A stretch of DNA of 64,000 bases from Nitrosococcus halophilus Nc 4 (GCF_000024725.1 NC_013960.1:1820261-1884260), one strand, 5' to 3'; numbered from the stretch's first letter, positions 50,910-59,770 are shown. Translations and numbers: made by a program. Notes: generated by a model not told the origin, from the letters alone.

Positions 50910-51266
50910 GTGGATAGGCACCAAGAGTACAAATTTATTAAAGAGTTTCTGCGGCTTTCACACAAAAAGCGAATTTATTTTGCAATACGAATCTTGGCGC
51001 AATTGGATGAAACCAATTTTTGGTTTCTGTATCGTCAAGAGCTGCGATCGGATCTTTTACTCAGATTCATGGCGCGGGAAATCCAAATGAACAAGAGAGG
51101 TTTGGGTAGGAAAGGCTCGGATAGGCCAAAGGTATTACGTAGAAGGAGTACAAGGAAGTGCGACGCCCCCCTAGCGAGAGTGCGCAGCGCAGCGGAGCAT
51201 CGAGCGCGAGGGCCGCATTACTTGCTGTCGTCGCCGTATTTGGTTCAGACAGCCGAAAGACTGTAG
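50910..51266 (+). CDS. Hypothetical small protein, 3' end overwritten by IscB element
   Basis: This frame starts with GTG. The first 77 residues (helical, charged, e.g. FIKEFLRLSHKKRIYF and FLYRQELRSDLLLRF) come from host DNA; the remaining 41 are translated from the antisense side of the IscB element end. If it is a real gene, its 3' part was displaced by the insertion. No ribosome site is visible and I recognise no family. Confidence 0.3.
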   Translation: MDRHQEYKFIKEFLRLSHKKRIYFAIRILAQLDETNFWFLYRQELRSDLLLRFMAREIQMNKRGLGRKGSDRPKVLRRRSTRKCDAPLARVRSAAEHRARGPHYLLSSPYLVQTAERL

Positions 51267-52784
51267 TCATAACCATCTCCCCTCTGTATTAGTTTGAAAT
51301 TTATCCAGTTGGCCGAGATCTTCCCGGCCTTGGCTTTCACATCAAAGGTGCCGCTAGCCCGAATGCTGGCCAGTATCCCAACATGATCGCCAGCGTACTT
51401 GCCTTGGGGTTGCGAGAGCCTGACGAGATCACCCGTTTGAAATCCCTTTACTCGCCTACACCGCCCCGCCTTGCCGCGAGGAAAGCCATATTTGTCGGTT
51501 CTGACGACTTGCCTTGTTCCGCGCCCCGTGGCTTTGATATGTAGCGCCCGATAACCTTCAGTTATTGTCACTTGCTCAGCGCTTTCGCCAACACATGCCG
51601 CGTCTATCCAATGGTCTTTGGTATAGCCTTGGCTGATCCTGTTTTTCTTGGTGCGCCCACCAGACCAAAAAGAAGTCGGCAATCCCACTGACTGAATAGT
51701 GCACCCGATGGCGTAGCGGGTAGCATTGACCGCCGCTGCATCTTTTAGAGGCAGCTTGGATTTGGACTGGATCTGGGTATACCCAAACTCGGCCGCCGTT
51801 TTGCTGTTCTTTTTTTTGTTGCAGGGCGCGCGGGCCAGGGTTAAATTAGATACCCGATTACTACCCCCCCTCGATCTCGGTATAATATGCTCAACCTCTA
51901 GCGGGATATCTTTCTTATTGCAATAAGCGCACTTCCTGTCCCACTTCTCTAGCAGATATTCGCGCACCTCATACCCCATCAACTCGCCCTGCTGATACTC
52001 AACGCCGTTAATTTCAGGGTTCTGAATTTTTTGAGTATCAAAGCGCACAGTTTCGATATGACATTCTGAAATGGGAACTCTATCTAGCAGACGATTAAAC
52101 CAGCTCGAAACGTTTTCAACCCGCGAGTTTAGCGATGGCGGCAGCCAACCCTTCGGTTTTGTTCTGTTTAGAAATCGTGGCGCACGATAGCGGGTCTTTC
52201 TGCCTCTACGACCTCGGCGCAAACTACGACGACTAGCCAGCCGCTCACGGATGGCGTACCCGCGATGGGTAAGATTGGCGGCCCATAACACCACGCGCCC
52301 CTGTTGAGGAAAATTCCCAACTAAAGCCAGCCCGGTTATTTTGCTGCCCGGATCAACCTTAAATTCAACCGGCTGCGGGTTGGGATCAACCCTATATTTC
52401 AGGATGATCGTAAATGGCTGCATCCGATAAACCGCGGCCTTCCCGTCTCGCAACAGCCGTCTTGCCCTTGCTGGGCTGCATGGCATCAACGGTTTTCTAT
52501 CAGTGTCTAATACAAAAACTCTATTCATTAGCTTTCGCTACTCTAAAAGTTAGGGTTCTCTCGCCAATGTTTGAAGGGTCGTTCAGTCTCGGCATTCGCT
52601 CCTGTGTCGCTCCGTAGTTCATTGCCTTTGACCTCAGTGCCTGGGGCTGAGAAATGCACCCCAGGGTGAGTCGCTTTCGCTTCAACTTCAAACGTAGCCC
52701 CGAAGGGCTGAGGCTGGTTGAGCCAACCAACTCATTCGGAAAGTTCAGGACGAACTTGGAGAATGAGTTAGGCGACGACTCAAC
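51142..52784 (-). mobile_element. IscB/omega-RNA insertion element, copy 2 (1,643 bp)
   Basis: Same length and orientation as copy 1 (26155-27797), differing at about four bases: three clustered near 52435 (in the codons for residues 31-32) and one near 52535. Its omega-RNA end lies 3 bp after the stop of the DUF3422 gene, which it leaves intact. Flanks share no sequence with those of copy 1. No transposase gene is present. Confidence 0.92.
51245..52528 (-). CDS. iscB: IscB RNA-guided nuclease, copy 2
   Basis: This 427-residue protein is identical to copy 1 apart from residue 32 (Ala instead of Gly), at the end of the PLMP domain. All RuvC residues (Asp59, Glu159, His306, Asp309) and HNH residues (Cys200, Cys203, His214) are kept, so both copies look intact. 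Because scaffold and protein are the same, the two copies should share RNAs: each IscB could use either guide. The lack of decay suggests recent movement or continued selection. Confidence 0.95.
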   Translation of the reverse strand: MNRVFVLDTDRKPLMPCSPARARRLLRDGKAAVYRMQPFTIILKYRVDPNPQPVEFKVDPGSKITGLALVGNFPQQGRVVLWAANLTHRGYAIRERLASRRSLRRGRRGRKTRYRAPRFLNRTKPKGWLPPSLNSRVENVSSWFNRLLDRVPISECHIETVRFDTQKIQNPEINGVEYQQGELMGYEVREYLLEKWDRKCAYCNKKDIPLEVEHIIPRSRGGSNRVSNLTLARAPCNKKKNSKTAAEFGYTQIQSKSKLPLKDAAAVNATRYAIGCTIQSVGLPTSFWSGGRTKKNRISQGYTKDHWIDAACVGESAEQVTITEGYRALHIKATGRGTRQVVRTDKYGFPRGKAGRCRRVKGFQTGDLVRLSQPQGKYAGDHVGILASIRASGTFDVKAKAGKISANWINFKLIQRGDGYDYSLSAV

Positions 52785-52800
52785 TAATCAGTCCGCTCCC
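52529..52800 (-). ncRNA. Predicted omega-RNA of IscB copy 2 (scaffold plus about 16-nt guide)
   Basis: The scaffold is the same nested-hairpin sequence as in copy 1, with one T/C change near 52535 close to the iscB start. The guide predicted from the flank is gggagcggactgatta (52800 down to 52785). It covers the last codons and the TGA stop of the DUF3422 gene plus three bases. Transcription from the DUF3422 gene running into the element could supply the RNA. Ends and guide length are inferred by analogy. Confidence 0.75.
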
Positions 52801-54077
52801 TGATTCTGGGTTACCATACGCCGGATTTTCCGTACCCCCAGGGCGACTAGTAGGGCCACCACCGGGATTGAAATACCGATGGCCAAATCAGGGTTGATAG
52901 GTAAATGAGCCGCTTTGGCTGCTTTGGCAAGGTAACCTACCAGGCCCACCACATAATAAGTGATTGCCGCTACTGAAAGACCTTCCACCGTTTCTTGCAA
53001 GTGGAGCTGGAGCTTGGCCCGTTTTGCCATGGAAGAGAGAACCTGCTGATTCTGGTGCTCAAGGGAAATATTGACTCGGGTGCGTAATAACTCACTCGCC
53101 CGGCCGATACGCCGGGATAGATTTTCCTGTAGCCGGAGCACCGTCTCACAGGTATGCATTGCCGGCCCCATGCGCCGCTCGCAGAATTCTTTAAAGGTCT
53201 GCATTCCTTGGGCTCGCAACTCACGCAATTCACTAATGCGCCGCTGCACCAGCTCATAGTAAGCCTGAGCGGCGGTGATGCGATACTGGATGGAAGAGGC
53301 CATGCTTTCGGTGGTCGCCGCTAACTTCGTCAGCTGATCCAGAAGCGCTGGTTCTTCCTCGGTGGTGGCCGAGGCGATGGCTTCGGTAATCTTGGCTAAT
53401 TCTTGCTCAGCGCGCCCCAACTTCGGCATGGTTCTGCGCGCCAGTGGGTAGGTGGGCAGTGCTTGCATGAGATAGGACTCAATTTCCAGCAACCGTTGTA
53501 CCATCCGCCCGGCCTGACGTGGGGTGAGGCTAATGTCTTTGATGATAAATCGGCTAAAGCCGTCCCCATGGATACGAAAGTCGGCGTAAGCAATGGCCGC
53601 CCCTTCGCCGGTGCGGGCGCCGGTGAGCACATTACCCTCAAATAGATCTGCCAGCTCATCAGGACTGCGTGGTTTTTCGGGCATGGGATAGATGGCCAGG
53701 TGGGCAGCGACTAGGGTTTGTCCTGGTAACCCTGCTAGCCAGTCTTGGGGCACGCTTTCGATGACGGTGTTGGCGAAGGGTTCCTGGAAGGGGCCGCGCC
53801 GAAAAAAAGTGTAGCTGGTGAATTCCGTATGCTTCTGCCATTTGAGGCGAAATGGACCCAGATCGATGCGAAAGTGATTGCTTTTTGGAACTAGGATGGG
53901 GTGGCCAAAGCGGGCGCAAATCTCGGCGAGTTTTTCCCGTTCCAGCCCTTCCCTTCCAGGATCCGAGGTAAGCACAAGGTGTGATACTTGCTCCGGGGGA
54001 ACGAGTGATTCTGGCGGCCGGGCGTGCAGTTCGTTGTTGAGTAACCACCGTTGAGGATGATCGGCAGGTATCGTCAT
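52788..54077 (-). CDS. DUF3422 family membrane protein
   Basis: This 429-residue protein has the DUF3422 pattern: NNELHARPPESLVPPEQVSH near the N terminus, FTSYTFFRRG, then a helical middle with likely coiled coil (about 195-340), and two C-terminal membrane segments (AAITYYVVGLVGYLAKA and ISIPVVALLVALGV). Function is unknown. It is complete: the TGA at 52790-52788 lies 3 bp before the IscB element edge. No close operon partner; it is divergent from the P-type ATPase gene. Confidence 0.87.
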   Translation of the reverse strand: MTIPADHPQRWLLNNELHARPPESLVPPEQVSHLVLTSDPGREGLEREKLAEICARFGHPILVPKSNHFRIDLGPFRLKWQKHTEFTSYTFFRRGPFQEPFANTVIESVPQDWLAGLPGQTLVAAHLAIYPMPEKPRSPDELADLFEGNVLTGARTGEGAAIAYADFRIHGDGFSRFIIKDISLTPRQAGRMVQRLLEIESYLMQALPTYPLARRTMPKLGRAEQELAKITEAIASATTEEEPALLDQLTKLAATTESMASSIQYRITAAQAYYELVQRRISELRELRAQGMQTFKEFCERRMGPAMHTCETVLRLQENLSRRIGRASELLRTRVNISLEHQNQQVLSSMAKRAKLQLHLQETVEGLSVAAITYYVVGLVGYLAKAAKAAHLPINPDLAIGISIPVVALLVALGVRKIRRMVTQNQGAD

Positions 54078-54200
54078 AAGTCTAGGTTTGGGCTTGCTTC
54101 TGGTGAGGTAAAACTTCTGATTTTACCGAATTTTGGTCATTGATTATGTTCAAAATTACCACCCCTGCAAAAATTTTCACTGTAAAAGGTCCTATATTTT

Positions 54201-57200
54201 ATGGAAAAGCGGAGGTATAGGGTAATTATGAAGTCGGTAAAGCAAGAAAGTGGGCATGCCCATACAGTAGAGGCCGTATTACAGCGGATAGGCAGTGACC
54301 GTCTGGGATTGACCCAGAGCGAGGCAGAGCAACGCCTTCAGCAGTATGGTCCCAACCGGCTCACCCCGCCTAAGAGAAGGGGACCCATAGAACGCTTTCT
54401 GGTCCAATTTCATAATGTGCTCATTTATGTGCTGCTTGCCGCCGCTGTTGTCACCGCTTTGCTCGCCCATTGGGTAGATACGGGGGTCATTCTCGGGGTC
54501 GTGGTGCTCAATGCCCTGATTGGTTTTATTCAGGAAGGAAAAGCTGAGCAGGCGCTAGAGGCCCTCCGCCACCTCCTTTCGCCCCAAGCCAGCGTATTAC
54601 GGGATGGTCGGCATAGGATGATACCTGCTGAGCAGTTGGTCCCTGGCGATGTGGTTACCCTACAGTCAGGGGATAAGGTGCCCGCAGATCTTCGCCTTAT
54701 CCGGGTGAAGAACTTACGCATTGAGGAAGCCGCCCTGACCGGAGAATCCATGCCGGTGGAAAAGGCCCTTGAACCCGTTGCCGAAAATGCGTCTTTGGGG
54801 GATCGGACTAACATGGCTTATTCTGGCACCTTGGTTACCTACGGGACGGCGGAAGGGGTAGTCGTTGCCACGGGGGATCATACCGAGATCGGACGTATTA
54901 GCGCCATGCTAGGGCAGGTACAAACCTTGACCACGCCTTTGCTGCGGCAGATGGCTGTGTTTGGCCGCTGGTTAACGGCGGTTATCTTAGGGGTGGCGGC
55001 GGCGGTTTTTGCCTTTGGGGTAGGGGTCCGAGGTTATTCTTTTCATGAGATGTTTCTTGCCGCTGTAGGGCTTGCGGTGGCAGCCATTCCGGAAGGATTG
55101 CCCGCCATTATGACCATTACCTTGGCAATGGGGGTCCAGCGCATGGCCCGGCGTAATGCCATTATTCGTCGTCTTCCCGCAGTGGAGACTTTAGGTTCTG
55201 TCAATGTGATCTGTTCTGACAAAACGGGCACCTTGACCCGGAATGAGATGACGGTGCGCACGGTGATCACCGCAGACGCTGGGTTTGAGATCAGTGGGGT
55301 AGGGTATAACCCCCATGGCGGGTTTAGCCAGCAAGGCCAGATTATCCTGATGGATGATTATCCTGGATTAGGAGAGCTTTGCCGTGCTGGCCTACTTTGC
55401 AATGATGCGATCCTCCACAATGTGGAAGCTACCTGGGTCATTCAAGGGGATCCCACTGAAGCGGCTTTAGTGAGCCTGGCGATGAAGGCGAATTTGTTAC
55501 CGGAATGGGAACGGGAGGAATGGCAGCGTGTTGATGTGATTCCCTTTGAATCAGAACACCGCTTCATGGCGACTCTGCATCATGATCGGGTGGGCCATGC
55601 TTTCATCTATCTCAAAGGGGCTCCTGAGCAGGTTTTGGAAATGTGTCACCATCAGCGTAGCCGGGGTGAAGATGAGCCGTTGGATCTACCCTATTGGCAT
55701 GATCGTATTCTAGAGATGGCAAGCCGGGGTGAGCGGGTATTAGCGGTGGCTTTTCGGGTGACCCACACTGACCACTGTAATTTGCGCTTTGAGGATGTAC
55801 AAGAGGGGCTGACCCTGTTGGGACTATTTGGAATTATCGATCCCCCCCGGGAGGAAGCCATTGCTGCGGTCAAGGAGTGTCAGGAAGCGGGAATCCGGGT
55901 CAAGATGATTACCGGAGATCATCTCTTGACTGCCCAGGCCATCAGTCGGCAACTGGGCCTTAAACATAGTGATCAGGCTCTAGCTGGTACAAAGTTGGAG
56001 GTCATGGATGATGAGACCCTCCGTAATGTGATTTTGGATGTGGATGTTTTCGCGCGGGCTAGCCCTGAACATAAGCTCCGTCTAGTCAAGGCCTTGCAGT
56101 CTCAAGGACGGGTTGTGGCCATGACCGGCGATGGCGTTAACGATGCACCTGCGTTGAAGCGGGCTGATGTGGGCATTGCCATGGGTCAAAAGGGTACGGA
56201 GGTGGCGAAGGAGGCTGCCGAAGCCGTGCTCGCCGATGATAATTTTGCCTCCATTGCCCAAGCGGTGAAGGAAGGGCGTACCGTCTATGACAATCTGAAG
56301 AAAGCCATCCTTTTTATTTTACCTACCAATGGGGGCGAAGCCATGGCCTTGGTCGCCGCCATTCTATTGGGCTATATGCTCCCCATTACTCCGGTGCAGA
56401 TCCTATGGATTAATATGGTCACCGCAGTCACCCTTGCTCTGGCCCTTGCTTTTGAGCCCCCAGAGGGCAATGTCATGCGTCGTCCCCCCCGGGAGCCAGG
56501 GGAGCCGGTGTTATCCGGGTTTTTAGTTTGGCGGATTGTCTTTGTTTCGGTCATTTTGGTGGTAGGCACTTTCGGGCTCTTCCTGTGGTATCGCGAGCAG
56601 GGTGCCCCTATTGAATATGCCCGTACCATAGCCGTGAATACCTTGGTGATGTTCGAGATCTTCTATCTTCTCAACACCCGCTATATGACTAACTCCGTCT
56701 TATCCCGAGAGGGCCTGTTGGGTAACCGTTACGTCTTGATAGCTATTGCCGTAGTAGTAGGGCTTCAGTTGCTATTTACCTATACCGGACCGATGCAGCA
56801 ACTATTTGCCAGCGTGGCTCTAGGCCTCCATGATTGGGGCTGGATTGTGCTGGTCACCTCTTCCGTATTTGTGCTCGTGGAACTAGAGAAATCCTTTTTA
56901 AGGAGAAGGAAAGAAAAGGCCCCGCCCCGGAGAGTTGAACCGCCTGTGGCGGCATTTGAGAGGTTTAAGCCCCGGAGAGTCTGGCCAGCGGCGCTCATTC
57001 TTCTACTGCTTGGCGTGGGGGTAGGCAGTTGGATATGGGTTCAGTTCGAGGGAGAGGAAAAAGAAGCGATAGTGGTGGCGGAAGCAGAAAGACAGGCGCG
57101 GCCACCTGCCGAGCCCCTGCCGGACACGCAGACTCCGGGGGTAAAAACGCCTTCTGACAGGGAGACGACGCCTGCCCCCCAGCAGCCTGAAGTGGCGGCA

Positions 57201-57491
57201 ATACCGCTGCCGGAGAAAGAGAAGGAAGTACCGGAAAGGCCTGAAATGGTCCCTAAGCCCCCCATAAAGGAAGTGGAAGAAGAACCGGAGCAGATTGAAG
57301 TGTCTCCAGCGGCAAAGACAGTGACTGTCCAGCCGGGCGATACCCTCTCCCAGATCGCTGCACGTGCCTACGGCGATCCCACTCAATGGCCGCTTATCTA
57401 TGAAGCCAATCGGGGCAAGATTGAGAACCCTAACGTCATCATCCCAGGCATGGAGCTGACTCTTCCCCCTGCACCTAAAAATCAGGACTAA
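54201..57491 (+). CDS. P2-type cation ATPase with C-terminal membrane anchor and LysM domain
   Basis: This protein of up to 1,096 residues has ATPase parts in order: cation-ATPase N domain (about 15-85), TGES (about 178), membrane motif IPEGLPAIM (near 297), phosphorylation motif DKTGTLT (Asp340), GDGVNDAPAL (near 650) and the C-terminal helices with LWINMVTAVTLALALAFEPPE. The PEGLP motif places it with Ca2+-pump-like or related P2 ATPases; the ion is unknown. After about residue 910 come features foreign to the family: an extra helix (about 930-950, ALILLLLGVGVGSWIW), a Pro/Glu-rich linker (about 955-1035) and a LysM domain (about 1040-1090, VQPGDTLSQIAARAYGD), which should bind peptidoglycan. 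Start: ATG 54201 or 54231; GGAGG precedes the latter at rather long spacing. Confidence 0.9.
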   Translation: MEKRRYRVIMKSVKQESGHAHTVEAVLQRIGSDRLGLTQSEAEQRLQQYGPNRLTPPKRRGPIERFLVQFHNVLIYVLLAAAVVTALLAHWVDTGVILGVVVLNALIGFIQEGKAEQALEALRHLLSPQASVLRDGRHRMIPAEQLVPGDVVTLQSGDKVPADLRLIRVKNLRIEEAALTGESMPVEKALEPVAENASLGDRTNMAYSGTLVTYGTAEGVVVATGDHTEIGRISAMLGQVQTLTTPLLRQMAVFGRWLTAVILGVAAAVFAFGVGVRGYSFHEMFLAAVGLAVAAIPEGLPAIMTITLAMGVQRMARRNAIIRRLPAVETLGSVNVICSDKTGTLTRNEMTVRTVITADAGFEISGVGYNPHGGFSQQGQIILMDDYPGLGELCRAGLLCNDAILHNVEATWVIQGDPTEAALVSLAMKANLLPEWEREEWQRVDVIPFESEHRFMATLHHDRVGHAFIYLKGAPEQVLEMCHHQRSRGEDEPLDLPYWHDRILEMASRGERVLAVAFRVTHTDHCNLRFEDVQEGLTLLGLFGIIDPPREEAIAAVKECQEAGIRVKMITGDHLLTAQAISRQLGLKHSDQALAGTKLEVMDDETLRNVILDVDVFARASPEHKLRLVKALQSQGRVVAMTGDGVNDAPALKRADVGIAMGQKGTEVAKEAAEAVLADDNFASIAQAVKEGRTVYDNLKKAILFILPTNGGEAMALVAAILLGYMLPITPVQILWINMVTAVTLALALAFEPPEGNVMRRPPREPGEPVLSGFLVWRIVFVSVILVVGTFGLFLWYREQGAPIEYARTIAVNTLVMFEIFYLLNTRYMTNSVLSREGLLGNRYVLIAIAVVVGLQLLFTYTGPMQQLFASVALGLHDWGWIVLVTSSVFVLVELEKSFLRRRKEKAPPRRVEPPVAAFERFKPRRVWPAALILLLLGVGVGSWIWVQFEGEEKEAIVVAEAERQARPPAEPLPDTQTPGVKTPSDRETTPAPQQPEVAAIPLPEKEKEVPERPEMVPKPPIKEVEEEPEQIEVSPAAKTVTVQPGDTLSQIAARAYGDPTQWPLIYEANRGKIENPNVIIPGMELTLPPAPKNQD

Positions 57492-57604
57492 TCTGGACAG
57501 GCGGGCTAAACACCTAGCTAGCTAGTTAATTAAGAGTAACTTTACTAAGCTTTAAATTTAATAGAAGCCGTTTGAATTTATGTTCCAGGAGTGGAGAAGG
57601 CGCG

Positions 57605-58264
57605 ATGGGGTCAAAACAAGAGGCGGATTCTGAAACCAGGGCAAGGCAAGCGGAAACCCAGGCAATGCAGGAATGGGAAGAGCACGAGGTCAGGGAAGAA
57701 GAAAATGAGGCCATGGAAATGACGGAAAAGGCCTATCCTCGGAAGAAGCTGACCTTGGATGAAATGATGTTTTATGGTTTGCTCATCCTTTCGGTGGTAG
57801 GGGTTGCAATCACCCAGTCTTCTGTCATTGTGGGTCGCGCCTATTGGCTGGCCATGATACCGATTATTGCGGCCACTACCCTCTATGTAGAGTGGATAAG
57901 GGGCCGTGGACAGGGAATGAGATGGCGAACGCTACTGCGAACCCAACTTTTCCACTGGGGAGCGCTTTTGGTTTCTGTAGAGTTGGTGTACATGCTTTTC
58001 AATTTTGGCCGGCTCAGCAATGAAGCTGTAAGCTTAATGATTCTCCTGTTGCTGGCGCAGACGACTTTTCAGGTAGGCGTGTACGTGGATTGGCGGTTTT
58101 CCATAGTAGCCCTGTTCCAGGCTTTTTCTCTCATCGTGCTGGCTTATTTGAAAGCTTATATATGGATAATATTGTTAGTTGCTATCGGGATAATCGCCTT
58201 GGGGATTTATTTCCGTAGAAAATTTCCAGAAAAATTTTCATTTCCCCACCGCAGTCGCTTTTAA
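57605..58264 (+). CDS. Hypothetical integral membrane protein
   Basis: This 219-residue protein has a very acidic, Glu-rich, probably coiled N terminus (residues 1-50, EWEEHEVREEENEAME), followed by about six membrane segments from residue 55 on (MMFYGLLILSVVGVAI, YWLAMIPIIAATTLYV, HWGALLVSVELVYMLF and others) and a basic tail. I recognise no family. Start at ATG 57605 is chosen because GGAGTGGAGAAGG precedes it. It follows the ATPase-LysM gene by 113 bp in the same direction. Confidence 0.7.
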   Translation: MGSKQEADSETRARQAETQAMQEWEEHEVREEENEAMEMTEKAYPRKKLTLDEMMFYGLLILSVVGVAITQSSVIVGRAYWLAMIPIIAATTLYVEWIRGRGQGMRWRTLLRTQLFHWGALLVSVELVYMLFNFGRLSNEAVSLMILLLLAQTTFQVGVYVDWRFSIVALFQAFSLIVLAYLKAYIWIILLVAIGIIALGIYFRRKFPEKFSFPHRSRF

Positions 58265-58424
58265 TCGTTAGAAAAACGTCCTGGCGTGTAAAAGTGGACA
58301 TTGCTAGGTCACCCATGATCGTTGGGGCTTTCGGTGGCGGGCATCTTGCTCGCATGCTCACCCACTGCTTATGACTCAGTCTTTGTACACATTACTAGCA
58401 ACTACGTAATTCTTACTGCCTGAT

Positions 58425-59540
58425 ATGCGTCTTGTTCGCGACTGGTTTCAGCGTCACTTTTCCAATCCTCAGGTAGCGGGCCTGGCCTTGTTACTTGTCG
58501 TTAGTTTTGCCACTGTGATCTTCATGGGACACATATTGGCGCCGGTGTTGGCTAGCCTGGTGATCGCCTATCTGCTCGAGGGAATCGTGGGGTATCTGGA
58601 GCGACGACGTTGTCCTCGCTGGCTAGCCGTGCCTTTGGTGTTTGTGGCTTTCATGGTGGCCTTTTTTGGGGACATCTTCGGGGTGATACCCTTGCTCTCA
58701 CAGCAGGTTACCCAGTTTTTCCAACTCTTGCCGACCATGATTGCTCGGGGGCATGAACTTTTATTGAGCCTGCCTGAGCATTATCCCGATTTATTCTCCG
58801 AGGCGCAGGTCAATAATCTGGTGAGCGCTATCCACGTTGAGGTGGCCCAATTAGGGCAAGAGGTGCTTTCCTGGTCCCTGGCGTCAGTGACGAGCCTTAT
58901 TACGTTGGGGATGTACCTGGTGTTGGTACCGTTACTGGTGTTTTTCTTCCTCAAGGACAAGGACCGCCTTATTGAATGGTGTAAATCTTACCTTCCGCAG
59001 GAGCGAAAATTGATAGCTGAAGTCTGGGGCGAGGTAGATTTTCAGATCGCCAACTATGTTCGCGGTAAATGCATCGAGATCCTGATTGTCTGGGCAGTGA
59101 GTTTTATCACCTTTTATGTCTTAGGCTTGCGGTTTTCTATGCTGCTGAGTGTGCTCATGGGCTTGTCGGTTCTTATTCCCTATATTGGCGCGATGGCGAT
59201 CACTTTACTGGTGGCGTTTGTGGCTTATTTTCAATGGGGATTGAGTACTGAATTTGCTGAAGTGCTTGGCGCCTGTGTCATCATCCAGTTTTTGGATGGC
59301 AATGTGTTGGCGACCTTATTGTTTGCCGAAGTGGTGGATTTGCATCCTGTGGCGGTGATTGTGGCCATTGTGGTTTTTGGTGGAGTGTGGGGATTGTGGG
59401 GGCTCTTCTTTGCAATACCGCTTGCCACCATCATACAGGCGGTGCTCAAGGCCTGGCCCAAAGTCCCCCCTGTAGAAGAACGGCCTCCACTGCTAAAACG
59501 TTGGGGTATTTCCTTGCTAGGACGACAACGGTCGCGGTGA
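58425..59540 (+). CDS. AI-2E family transporter (PerM/YhhT-like)
   Basis: This 371-residue membrane protein has the family layout: two N-terminal helices (LLLVVSFATVIFMGHILAPV and following), a soluble middle (about 100-150), and C-terminal helices with GLSVLIPYIGAMAITLLVA and LATLLFAEVVDLHPVAVIVAI, which carry the diagnostic PY/IG and LHP motifs. Members export signals or ions, some acting as Na+ antiporters; the substrate is unknown here. It belongs to a run of + strand membrane-protein genes. Confidence 0.87.
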   Translation: MRLVRDWFQRHFSNPQVAGLALLLVVSFATVIFMGHILAPVLASLVIAYLLEGIVGYLERRRCPRWLAVPLVFVAFMVAFFGDIFGVIPLLSQQVTQFFQLLPTMIARGHELLLSLPEHYPDLFSEAQVNNLVSAIHVEVAQLGQEVLSWSLASVTSLITLGMYLVLVPLLVFFFLKDKDRLIEWCKSYLPQERKLIAEVWGEVDFQIANYVRGKCIEILIVWAVSFITFYVLGLRFSMLLSVLMGLSVLIPYIGAMAITLLVAFVAYFQWGLSTEFAEVLGACVIIQFLDGNVLATLLFAEVVDLHPVAVIVAIVVFGGVWGLWGLFFAIPLATIIQAVLKAWPKVPPVEERPPLLKRWGISLLGRQRSR

Positions 59541-59608
59541 GGTAGGGTATTGTATGCGGCAGCCGTGTTCGCCAGCCGCTTATCCTTAAAGCCAGTGGGG
59601 GCAAGATC

Positions 59609-59700
59609 ATACCAATTTAGCAAAAGGCTGCAATTTATTAAGGTTATAACTGGTTGTTTATACTAAGCCTATACAATGCAAAGTTACGTGAAATTGGTAT
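59609..59700. repeat. 92-bp MITE-like element with 10-bp inverted ends
   Basis: It is bounded by ataccaattt (59609-59618) and its exact reverse complement aaattggtat (59691-59700), and is AT-rich inside with no coding capacity. It sits just before a degenerate copy of the LysM gene end. No direct duplication is obvious at its edges. The gap 59541-59861 holds this and the LysM remnant. Confidence 0.55.
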
Positions 59701-59704
59701 CAAG

Positions 59705-59770
59705 GTCCCTAGCGTAATAGTTCCAGGCATGGGGCTGACTCTTCCCCTTGCATCTAAAAATCAGAACTAA
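59705..59770 (+). pseudogene. Vestigial copy of the ATPase-LysM C terminus
   Basis: Translation gives VPSVIVPGMGLTLPLASKNQ then N and a stop, against NPNVIIPGMELTLPPAPKNQ, D and a stop at 57426-57491. DNA identity is also high (e.g. ctgactcttcccc shared), including the stop and following bases. It is a 22-codon leftover of a second LysM-bearing gene or of a duplication. Confidence 0.75.
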
